From IMG/VR virus record IMGVR_UViG_3300042542_004922, positions 1 through 22,693 of that record: a stretch of 22,693 nt of DNA; one strand, 5' to 3'. The first letter of the stretch is position 1; the number at the start of each line of letters is the position of its first letter. A model generated the notes under the pieces. It saw only the letters and a list, made by a program, of their open reading frames with translations, was not told the DNA's origin and did no database searches. The position numbers and the translations under genes were made by a program. Of the stretch, positions 7,181 to 15,594 are shown piece after piece. The stretch comes from a virus.

Positions 7181-10100
7181 ATGGCATATTTACAGCTACC
7201 CAACGGTAAGTATTTAAAAATCCCTGAAGGGATGTCCCCTGACCAAGCGTATGACGCGGCTTTAACAAAGTTTCCTAATCTACTAGACGAACCCCAGCAA
7301 AAAAAGGGCATTGGTGCGGCATTAGGAAAAGGAACGGAGTCCATGCTGGGCTCCTTGCGCACCGGCGCAGAAGCAATACTATCTCCAGAAGAAGCTGCTA
7401 AAAAAGGACTGCAACGCGGTCAAGAGCTTTCTGAAAAATATGCTGAACAAGTTGGTCTTGACCCCTTAAAAAAAGCATACGAAGAACGAGGCGTGCTAGG
7501 TGCGGGCGGTGAACTATTACGTCAAGTACCCCTAGCCATTGCTGAGCAAGCGCCTAATCTAGCAACAATGTTTGCTGGGGCTAAGCTAGGTGCCAGAGCC
7601 CCTATTCCGGGCGTTTACGGTAAAGCTATTGGCGCTGGTATTGGCGCTATTGCACCGTCTCTTTTACAGCAGTTTGGTACTAACGTTGAACGTCAAGCGG
7701 CTGAGCAAAAAGAAGCCGGGCAACCGATAGATATTAGTCGTGGCAAAGCGCTTGCTGCTGCCGTACCGCAGGCTGGCTTGGACGTTGCTGCTTCCTTTAT
7801 TCCGTTAGGCGGCAAAGTAGCCGGTAAGATTTTTGGCCCCGAAGTAGAACAGCTACTTATGCGTGGCGGTACAGAAGCTGCGGAAAGACTTGCGCAAGAA
7901 TCGTTTAAGAAAACGCTTGGCAAGGGCGTACTGGTAGGTGCAGCCGCAGAGATTCCAACCGAGATTACCCAACAGATGCTGGAGCGTGCCCAAGCCGGGC
8001 TGTCTTTAACGTCTGCTGATGCGCTTAAAGAGTATGGCGAGGTTGCATATCAAGCCGGTCTGTTGTCCCCCATTGGTGGCGCAGGGCGTTTTATTGATAA
8101 GTCTGGCGCTAGAGGCGAAATAGCTGCTCGGACAAAAGCTGAAGAAGACCGCATTGCACAAGAAAGCGCTCAGCAAGAGCAAGAAGCTATCTTAAACAAA
8201 CAAGCCATGGACGAAATGGCAAAAATTGCTGCGGAAAACAAGCCTACGTTTGCGCTTAATGAGCAACAGCTTGAAACCATGCAGAAAGAAATTAGTGCGC
8301 AGCGGTTTGACTACACCAAAAAACTTGATGATCTGCGTGCTGAAGCCCAAGGCGAAACAGACATTGATAGGCTTGTAGATATTGGCAACCGTGCTACACA
8401 AGTACAGACCATTCTTGACCAGATTTCTCCTGCCGGCATTCAAAAGCAGATTAAAGAGGTAGAAAAAAGCATCAAAGAAAAAGGGGCTGAACTAAAAGCC
8501 GCGCAAAAAGAAAAAGATGAAGAAGGTGCTGCTCGTTTAACGCAAGAACTTACTGGCATTCAAGACACTTTGGCAGAACTTAAAGCTAAGGCGCCAGCGT
8601 ATGCTGAAGTTGTGGCTGGTCCAGCGGCTAAATCCGTTAAAGATCAAATTGCCACCAAGTTAAAAGCCATTGATAAAGCCCGTGATACTGGCGATTTACA
8701 GGCTTTATCTAAGTTAGCCCAAGAAGTTAAAGCGCTTCAATCTCAGTATGGTGGCGAACAAACATCGTTGTTTGAAACAGACAAGCAAGGTTTTGCATAC
8801 CCGGAAGCTGAACGTCGGGAAACAATGCAGGCCAAAGAACTTGAAGAAACTCGCCCTGATATGGCGTTGGGTGCAGCTAAAACCAAAGAAAAGAAGCTCA
8901 TGGATGACGCCATGGCAATGCTTCGTGAGGACTTGCCTGAGCCTGAGAAAAAAGCAATTCAACAAATTCAAACACTGCCTATTGGGCAGTTGCGTGAGCA
9001 TTTAGCAAAACTAGAAGCTGACCGCCGTGAAGTTCTTAAAAACAATCCTGAGTTAACTGGGTTTGCGGCAAGTACTAAAAAACCTACTACGTACGAACAA
9101 CTTGCAAAGCAAAAAGGTATAACTGAAGAAACTCCAGCGCAGATTGCTGAAAAAGCTGCGTTTACTGAAGACGGCAAATATAAATTTTACAGTAGCGATC
9201 GTGCTGGCGTTGCGCCGGGCGGTTTAAAATCCGTACTTACTAAAGCGGGTAAAGATTTAGCCGTTATTGAAGATTCTATTCTTGCTACTCAGCAACGCAT
9301 TGACGAAGAAGAAATTGGCCTTAAGTTGCCAAAAGGCGAGGTTCCAAAATCTCTTTATGAGTTGCCGTCAGGTTATCCGGCTGCTAGCTACACACGTTTT
9401 GCCGAAGCAAACAAAGTTAATAGTGAGCAAAGCCTTGATGAATTAACTCAAACTTTGTTTAATTTGGGTAAAAGAATTGAAGATGACATTGCTAATACGC
9501 CTGAGCTGCTTAACAAAAAAATTGAAGGCTTGCGCGCTATTGTTATTAGAACAGCGCTTCGTGAGGTAGCGGCGCGTCGACAAGCTGAAGGCATGGAAAT
9601 GCTTACTTCAGCCGAGGCTCTTAAGTTGTCGTCTCGAATTGATGCAAATTTACGTGAATTAATTAACCGTCTTCCAGCGTTGCCTAAAAATCAAGTTATT
9701 GATGCAATGGGCATGGCAGTAGAGCCACGTGTTGAAGAACGTGGAAAACCTAGTCAAATTAAATTTAAAAAACAACAAGAAGAACTAGCTAATATTCGTA
9801 GCGAGCTAGTTAAAGTAAATGAAAAAGTAGCCGCTATTCTTAATACGGAGCGTGGTAAAGAGCTAAAAGCAGAACTGGCTGCCGCCAAAACACCACAACA
9901 AATACAAGCAGCAGAAAAGAAAATAAAAGCTCTTTCAAACATGGAGTTTTTAACACAAACAAAACGCAAACTAGAATCCCGTCAAGCGTATTTAGAAGAA
10001 CAACTTGGTGCTGCTGTTACAGGATCAAACATACAGCAAGTTATTGTAGAAAAAATGGGCAAAATCACTATTGATCCACGTGATCTTAGTGAACGTCCTT

Positions 10101-13100
10101 TTGCTAATTTAAAACGCGCCATTCAAATTATTAAGGGTGACATTGACGAAGCTAAAAATGAAGCAGCTATTGTCAAAGGTAAAGTACAAAAAATTACGCC
10201 TGATATTAAACAAGAGCGCGATCCAATTGCCGGGCTAAATGCGTTGCTTCCAAAAACAGCAAAAATAAACAAACTTAAATCTGAGCTGTACCAAGCGCAA
10301 AATGCGGCTAAGCCTGACGCTGACGCTATTAAAACGATTAAAAATCAATTAATTGATTCGGCTTCTGACAAACGTAGGGCTGCTTTGTACCTTGAAGAAA
10401 TTGAAAAAACCAAGGCTAAAGAAACTGCAGAAGCTATTGCCAAAGAAAAAGCCGAAGAATCCTCACCCGCTAAACCGGGTGGTGTTGATGTTGTTGGGCA
10501 AAAACAAGGCGAGTTGTTTCCTGAGTCTTTAGCTACTTTACGTTCTACCCCGCAAAACTTTATGCGGTTTTTGCAATCTACTGAGGTGTACAAACTTCGT
10601 GAAAAGCTGGGTTTGCTTGAAAAGAAAGACGTTGCGCTCTCTACAAAAATGTCAAAGGCGCCTACCTTAACTGATTTAAGAGCGCAACGTGAGCTTGTTT
10701 TAAATTTAAACCGTCTTGATGAAGTTGTTGCTAACTTTAGATGGAATGCCGCTCAACTGTGGCAAGGGCGCAAACCCATAGCAGATGCTCTTGAAAATGC
10801 AATAAAAGAAATAAAAACGGGCACAACACCTAAAATTGAAGAACTTAAAGAAAAACGTAAAAAGTACAACTTTAAACAGTACTCGCCTGAATACAAAGAA
10901 TTAAGTGCGCAAATTAGACGGCTAGAAATAATACTGGCTGACAAAAATTTTAAAAACGCAATGGAGTATGCTACGGCTTTAGGTACTTTTGATGCCACGG
11001 TAGATGAAAGAAACGCAGCTATTGAAGCTATTCAGGCGCGTATTCAAGATTTAACGGTACGTAACATAAAAGATGAGAAAAAAATTCTCGCTCGTATGGA
11101 GCGGCAGTACGCTAATCAAGCTTCGCCAGCAGCTAAAAAAGCCAAAGAATACGCAGATAAAGCCCGTGCTTTTGAAGCTACTGATAATGCTGTTGCCGCA
11201 GAAAGTTTAAAGCAACGTGTTGCTACAAAACGTATTGAAGAACAAAACCGTAAAGAAGCGTTGGAGCAGTTGCCTGTAATCCGTCGCATTACAGAACAAA
11301 CCCGTGCTTTTACTAAAGCTGATAACTCTAAACAAATTCGTTCGGACATTCGTGCACTTGAAAAGAAACTTGAAGCTGCTGCACCGGGTAGTTCCCAGTA
11401 CGCTAAACTTTCTGTACAGATTGGCGGTTTAAAAGCCGATTTAGACCGCGCTATACAGCCCTTGATGCGTAAAGTTGTACAAGCCGAAGTTATTCCTGAG
11501 CCAGCGGTTGAAAGAAAATCTAAAAAACAAGGTGTTCGTTTTGCACGAGGCCAAACAACAGGCTACACGTACCTTACGAAATCTGCTGAAGATATTGACA
11601 AGCTATTGGAAGAAGCACAAGAGGCGGCTATTACTCCTGAAGCTAAAGCAAGATTAATTGTACCGCCAACTAAAATAGTAGAAAAAGGCACTACTACATA
11701 TAAAGTTGCGGAAGTTAAATCAAAAGAAGTAGAAATACGTGACGAGCTAGAAGCAACTAAAAAAGAACTTGTTGAGCACAACCGAGAAGTTGCAGCTACA
11801 GAGAAAGCACTCAAAGGGGCCAAAACTCCTAAAAAGATTGCTGAACTTAAAAAACGTTTGGCTGGGTTACGCCAGTCTTCTACTAAGCAACGACTTGGTC
11901 AAAAGGTTGACGCGCTTACTAAAGAGTATCGTGAGATTCGGGCGCTTGGTACCGGTGTAGAAAGAATGCTGACTATAGCCGAAAGCGAGTCGCTCAAATC
12001 GTCCCGCCTTAATCCACTTAAAACCGGTGTTAAGCCATTACCTAGGCAAAAAGAAAGCGTTACCGGAGGAGCAACACGCCGTGAGTATGCAGAAAATGAA
12101 GCAGCTGAAGCAGGCATTCCGCGTGTAGATTACCTTAATGTTCTTGACGGTTTAGAAGGCGGCTTTAAGGCTCGTGACGAAAAAACACAAGGCGCTGGCG
12201 TAAGTCAGGCTGATGTAAACAAAGAGCTTGCTAAGATTAAGATGCCTAAAGGTTTGAAGATTACTGTTCTTGATAAGGTTCCTTCTAGTATGGCAGAGCT
12301 AATTCAAGCGCGTGGGTACGATCCTAAAACTATCCGTGGTTTCGTACTGGCAAGCGGTGAAGTAGTAATTGTTGCTGGCAACCACACCGATATTAAAGAC
12401 GTTAAATCTACAATCGCTCACGAGTTAATTGGCCACGTTGGCGTTGACGGGTTGCTAGGCGAAGCCGGTATGCGTGCTTTAGCTAAGAAAATTCAAAAGG
12501 ACGAAAACAGTGTATTTGAATTAGCTAAAAAACTGGGTGTGTTTGACGACGTGTTTGGCGCTTATGCTGCCGCTAGAAAGTACATGTCAGAAGAAGACGC
12601 TGTGCTGCACGCTGTACGTGAGTTAATTGCCCACGTTGAAGAAGCCTCGCCTAACAGAAGTTTCTTAGAAAAAGCCAACGCCTTTATTAAAGCAATGGTT
12701 GGTGCGTTACGCTCTGTACTGCGCAAGATGGGTTTGGATTTAGATATATCAACCAGTGATATATACAAACTGTTGCGTGATGCTCGGGCTAACTTTAAAG
12801 ACATGGCGCCCGGTGCGCACATTAACAAGATGGGTGAGATTGTATTTCGTTCTGCCCCTGCCGTAGCAAACGCTGGTTTTGAAAATGCACTAAATGCAAC
12901 TAAAGGTATTGTTGCTGAGCAAGCAGATTTAATGGATAAAGTAAAAGCTTTCTTTATTGGTTTTGAAACTAAGTATGTTGATAGATTTGCTCCTATACAA
13001 ACTGTTGCTAAAAAAATGACGGATTCGCTTAAAGCAACACAAATGATGTATTACCTGCGTATGCACGACCAACGTATGTCGTTTGTTTCTGAAATTACTT

Positions 13101-15433
13101 CTAACGGACCGTTGGATTTAGTTAAAGCTAGCGATGGTAAAGGCTTTGTAATTAGAAGCGTTAAAGGGGCAAACTTAGTTGATATGGTTGCCGCACTAGG
13201 AAAAGCACGGGTTGGTAACACAGAAGCTACTAAACGAGTCTTTACTTTGTGGATGATTGCTCAGCGTGTTAAAGATCCCCGTGTTGGTTTAAATAAACTA
13301 GACTTCTCCGGCAAGGTTACGCAAGAACTGCTTAATGAAGTTGAACGTAATGTAGCCGCAGACCCACAAACCAGCAAAGCTTTTAAAGAAGCGTCGGATA
13401 TTTACGCTAAGTACAACGAAGGTTTAATTAATTTTGCAGTTAAGACCGGCGCCATATCTAAAAAAGACGCTGAGGTTATGTTGCAGAACAAAAACTTTAT
13501 ACCGTTTTACCGTCAGCGGCCGAACTCACAAGAAGTGTTTCTTGAAATCGGTGGAGCGCCTGCAATTAAAATTGGTAACTTGACTGACCAGCCGTATCTG
13601 CACGAGTTGATTGGCGGTAAAGAAGCTATTTTAGATATATTTACAAGCGCTTTGCAGAACACTTCTATGCTTACAGACATGGCGTTGCGCAACAACGCTA
13701 CTAAAGAAGTGGCAAATTCCCTTGCTAGTTTGGGCATGCTTAAATCAAACCCTGACAGCCCTAAAGACAACGGCATACACAAAGGCGAAGGTAAGTTAGG
13801 TCCAAATACTATTCGTTTTAAAGTAGACGGTGAAATGTATTCGGCTGAAGTTGATACAAAGACTACAGACATTCCATCTGAGCTTTTGGTTAAGGGGCTA
13901 CAAGGCGTCAACACTTCTTTGCCACGCGTTGTAGAAATCCTTGGCGGTACAGGAAGTTTCTTACGTAAATGGATTACCCGCAACCCTGCATACGCATTAC
14001 GCCAGCTTATTCGAGACCCCTTAAACGCTGTGTTTGTATCCGGTTTAGACACCGTTCCGGTTGCAAGCTCTATTAAAGAAATAGCAAACATGTGGCGTGG
14101 TAAAAGTGAAGGCGAAATGCTTCTTCGGCGTAGCGGTATTTTAGGCGGGCAAGTATTAACCGGCACCACAGAAGACCAAAACAAAATTCTTAACGATCTT
14201 TTGTCAGGTAAAAAAGGCTGGGATTACTACATGGCGCAGCTAGATAAACTAGCAGTCCAAGGTGATGCTGCAACGCGTGTTGTAATGTACAACAACTTTA
14301 TGAAGCAGGGGCTGTCCGACATGGAAGCCACCTTAGCTACGCTTGAATCCATGAACTTTAACAAGCGCGGTATATCGCCTAGCTTGTTCCAGCTTTCCAT
14401 CATGGTTCCGTTCATGAACGCTCAGATTCAAGGTCTAAACGTCTTGTACAAGTCGTTCAGGGGGCAGATGCCTTTTGCTGAAAAACTTAGGGTTAAACAA
14501 AAACTTGTGCAACGTGCGTTAATGATGTGGGGCTTTAGTATGATTTACGCTTCGTTAATGCAGGATGATGAGGCATATCAGAACGCAAACGATGACGAAA
14601 AGTACAACAACTGGTTTGTGCCAAACCCATTCAGCGACGAGCACATCAAGGTACCTATTCCGTTTGAAATTGGTTTACTGTTTAAAGCCATTCCCGAAGC
14701 GCTTGTTAACACTATTTTTGGTGACGCTAAAGCCAAAGACGCCATGTCCGCAATCGCTAAAATGGCGTGGAATAACGTACCAAATATTGGACCTGCCGCT
14801 GTTAAACCGATAGTTGAAGTCGCAACCAACTACTCGTTCTACACAGGTCGTGATATTGAAAGCGCTCGTATGCAACAGTTTGAACCGGGCGAGCGTTACA
14901 CCGAACGCACTACTGAGATTGCTAAAGCTATTGGTGGCATGCTAAATATTTCCCCAACTAAGATTGAGTATTTAATAAGGGGCTACACAGGCTCAGTGCC
15001 GTTGGCTGTGGCATCTTTAGCAAACCCAGTCTTGCGTGATGGTGAAGGCGGTGAAAAACCTGATAGCCGAGGCATGGTAAGTAGTGAGACACCGCTAATT
15101 GGCACTTTCTTCCAGCCTAAAGACGCAAGCGGTTTAATTAACAAAGCGTACAGCGACATGAATGATGTCATTAAAGTTAAGCAAACGCACAACAAGATGC
15201 TTGAAGAAGGGCGTGATAAAGAAGCTCAGGCGTACGTTGATGCTAATGCTGACATGATGGGCATGTCTACAATGGCTGGTCAATTCCGGCAGAAAATGGG
15301 CGAACTAACCAAGCAAGAGCGTACAATTCGGTCGGCTACTGGTATATCAGGCAAAGAAAAACGGGAAGCGCTAGACGAAATTCGTCAAGCCAAGATCGAG
15401 TTAGCTAAAGAATTTTCTAGCGCACGCGAGTAA
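7181..15433 (+). CDS. giant 2750-residue ejection/polyvalent-type protein with HExxxH metallopeptidase-like motif
   Basis: One uninterrupted gene takes over a third of the window. Residues 1-35 (LPNGKYLKIPEGMSPDQAYDA) look like a short folded head. Residues 40-310 contain Gly/Ala-rich hydrophobic helices such as GKAIGAGIGAIAPSLLQQFG, suited to membrane interaction. Residues about 315-1650 are almost all Ala/Lys/Glu/Gln helix arranged as repeated helical hairpins. Residues about 1720-1830 carry HELIGH (1747-1752), an HExxxH zinc-site candidate, with a second acidic motif RELIAHVEE from E1814. The C-terminal 800 residues resemble the large-polyvalent-protein domain I know as LPD38: ITRNPAYALRQLIRDP at 2265, NFNKRG at 2392, PFMNAQIQG at 2410. 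Size and position match T7 gp16-like ejected proteins, but no lytic transglycosylase motif was seen. The start has only a weak AAGAG site 38 bases after the previous stop. That this is a coding gene is certain. The domain calls are inferred. Confidence 0.8.
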   Translation: MAYLQLPNGKYLKIPEGMSPDQAYDAALTKFPNLLDEPQQKKGIGAALGKGTESMLGSLRTGAEAILSPEEAAKKGLQRGQELSEKYAEQVGLDPLKKAYEERGVLGAGGELLRQVPLAIAEQAPNLATMFAGAKLGARAPIPGVYGKAIGAGIGAIAPSLLQQFGTNVERQAAEQKEAGQPIDISRGKALAAAVPQAGLDVAASFIPLGGKVAGKIFGPEVEQLLMRGGTEAAERLAQESFKKTLGKGVLVGAAAEIPTEITQQMLERAQAGLSLTSADALKEYGEVAYQAGLLSPIGGAGRFIDKSGARGEIAARTKAEEDRIAQESAQQEQEAILNKQAMDEMAKIAAENKPTFALNEQQLETMQKEISAQRFDYTKKLDDLRAEAQGETDIDRLVDIGNRATQVQTILDQISPAGIQKQIKEVEKSIKEKGAELKAAQKEKDEEGAARLTQELTGIQDTLAELKAKAPAYAEVVAGPAAKSVKDQIATKLKAIDKARDTGDLQALSKLAQEVKALQSQYGGEQTSLFETDKQGFAYPEAERRETMQAKELEETRPDMALGAAKTKEKKLMDDAMAMLREDLPEPEKKAIQQIQTLPIGQLREHLAKLEADRREVLKNNPELTGFAASTKKPTTYEQLAKQKGITEETPAQIAEKAAFTEDGKYKFYSSDRAGVAPGGLKSVLTKAGKDLAVIEDSILATQQRIDEEEIGLKLPKGEVPKSLYELPSGYPAASYTRFAEANKVNSEQSLDELTQTLFNLGKRIEDDIANTPELLNKKIEGLRAIVIRTALREVAARRQAEGMEMLTSAEALKLSSRIDANLRELINRLPALPKNQVIDAMGMAVEPRVEERGKPSQIKFKKQQEELANIRSELVKVNEKVAAILNTERGKELKAELAAAKTPQQIQAAEKKIKALSNMEFLTQTKRKLESRQAYLEEQLGAAVTGSNIQQVIVEKMGKITIDPRDLSERPFANLKRAIQIIKGDIDEAKNEAAIVKGKVQKITPDIKQERDPIAGLNALLPKTAKINKLKSELYQAQNAAKPDADAIKTIKNQLIDSASDKRRAALYLEEIEKTKAKETAEAIAKEKAEESSPAKPGGVDVVGQKQGELFPESLATLRSTPQNFMRFLQSTEVYKLREKLGLLEKKDVALSTKMSKAPTLTDLRAQRELVLNLNRLDEVVANFRWNAAQLWQGRKPIADALENAIKEIKTGTTPKIEELKEKRKKYNFKQYSPEYKELSAQIRRLEIILADKNFKNAMEYATALGTFDATVDERNAAIEAIQARIQDLTVRNIKDEKKILARMERQYANQASPAAKKAKEYADKARAFEATDNAVAAESLKQRVATKRIEEQNRKEALEQLPVIRRITEQTRAFTKADNSKQIRSDIRALEKKLEAAAPGSSQYAKLSVQIGGLKADLDRAIQPLMRKVVQAEVIPEPAVERKSKKQGVRFARGQTTGYTYLTKSAEDIDKLLEEAQEAAITPEAKARLIVPPTKIVEKGTTTYKVAEVKSKEVEIRDELEATKKELVEHNREVAATEKALKGAKTPKKIAELKKRLAGLRQSSTKQRLGQKVDALTKEYREIRALGTGVERMLTIAESESLKSSRLNPLKTGVKPLPRQKESVTGGATRREYAENEAAEAGIPRVDYLNVLDGLEGGFKARDEKTQGAGVSQADVNKELAKIKMPKGLKITVLDKVPSSMAELIQARGYDPKTIRGFVLASGEVVIVAGNHTDIKDVKSTIAHELIGHVGVDGLLGEAGMRALAKKIQKDENSVFELAKKLGVFDDVFGAYAAARKYMSEEDAVLHAVRELIAHVEEASPNRSFLEKANAFIKAMVGALRSVLRKMGLDLDISTSDIYKLLRDARANFKDMAPGAHINKMGEIVFRSAPAVANAGFENALNATKGIVAEQADLMDKVKAFFIGFETKYVDRFAPIQTVAKKMTDSLKATQMMYYLRMHDQRMSFVSEITSNGPLDLVKASDGKGFVIRSVKGANLVDMVAALGKARVGNTEATKRVFTLWMIAQRVKDPRVGLNKLDFSGKVTQELLNEVERNVAADPQTSKAFKEASDIYAKYNEGLINFAVKTGAISKKDAEVMLQNKNFIPFYRQRPNSQEVFLEIGGAPAIKIGNLTDQPYLHELIGGKEAILDIFTSALQNTSMLTDMALRNNATKEVANSLASLGMLKSNPDSPKDNGIHKGEGKLGPNTIRFKVDGEMYSAEVDTKTTDIPSELLVKGLQGVNTSLPRVVEILGGTGSFLRKWITRNPAYALRQLIRDPLNAVFVSGLDTVPVASSIKEIANMWRGKSEGEMLLRRSGILGGQVLTGTTEDQNKILNDLLSGKKGWDYYMAQLDKLAVQGDAATRVVMYNNFMKQGLSDMEATLATLESMNFNKRGISPSLFQLSIMVPFMNAQIQGLNVLYKSFRGQMPFAEKLRVKQKLVQRALMMWGFSMIYASLMQDDEAYQNANDDEKYNNWFVPNPFSDEHIKVPIPFEIGLLFKAIPEALVNTIFGDAKAKDAMSAIAKMAWNNVPNIGPAAVKPIVEVATNYSFYTGRDIESARMQQFEPGERYTERTTEIAKAIGGMLNISPTKIEYLIRGYTGSVPLAVASLANPVLRDGEGGEKPDSRGMVSSETPLIGTFFQPKDASGLINKAYSDMNDVIKVKQTHNKMLEEGRDKEAQAYVDANADMMGMSTMAGQFRQKMGELTKQERTIRSATGISGKEKREALDEIRQAKIELAKEFSSARE

Positions 15434-15494
15434 AGAGCACACCGATCTTACCGTTTAGGGTACCGAAAGCAGCTTTGGCTTTTATGTTGTAGTG

Positions 15495-15522
15495 AAGGGC
15501 GGCCGCCAAGCCGTCCTTTTTT
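15495..15522 (+). terminator. rho-independent terminator of the structural arm
   Basis: A nine-base stem AAGGGCGGC / GCCGTCCTT (one G-T wobble) encloses the loop CGCCAA. It runs into TTTTTT, followed by ATTT, 60-90 bases after the stop of the giant gene. The run of T is on the plus strand only, so it acts on the structural transcript. Confidence 0.85.
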
Positions 15523-15548
15523 ATTTCTGTTAAGCGCAAAGTAGGTAC

Positions 15549-15574
15549 AAAAAATACCCCCTTGACGGGGGTAT
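15549..15574 (-). terminator. rho-independent terminator of the replication operon
   Basis: On the minus strand ATACCCCC and GGGGGTAT form a perfect eight-base stem around a five-base loop, followed by a T run (six T including the stem end). It sits 21 bases beyond the stop of the primase-helicase gene. The plus strand has no T run here, so it is directional. Confidence 0.85.
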
Positions 15575-15594
15575 CAAGCCAAGGGTAATGCACT

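Noticed and set aside
12419-12436. Treating HELIGH as a standard HExxH zincin motif
   Set aside because: There are three, not two, residues between Glu and the second His, so it is reported as HExxxH instead.
13513-14184. 223-codon open frame on the minus strand inside the giant gene
   Set aside because: It is antisense to the conserved C-terminal domain, with no ribosome site or family resemblance. Its composition is what codon bias of the sense gene would produce.
31-14852. 13-bp identical match TACACAGGTCGTG at 31-43 and 14840-14852, considered as an attachment or recombination site
   Set aside because: Both copies encode Tyr-Thr-Gly-Arg inside coding sequence, no flanking similarity exists, and no integrase is present. 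Chance is sufficient.
15498-15507. GGCGGCCGCC palindrome as a separate protein-binding site
   Set aside because: It is part of the left arm and loop of the plus-strand terminator, which explains it.
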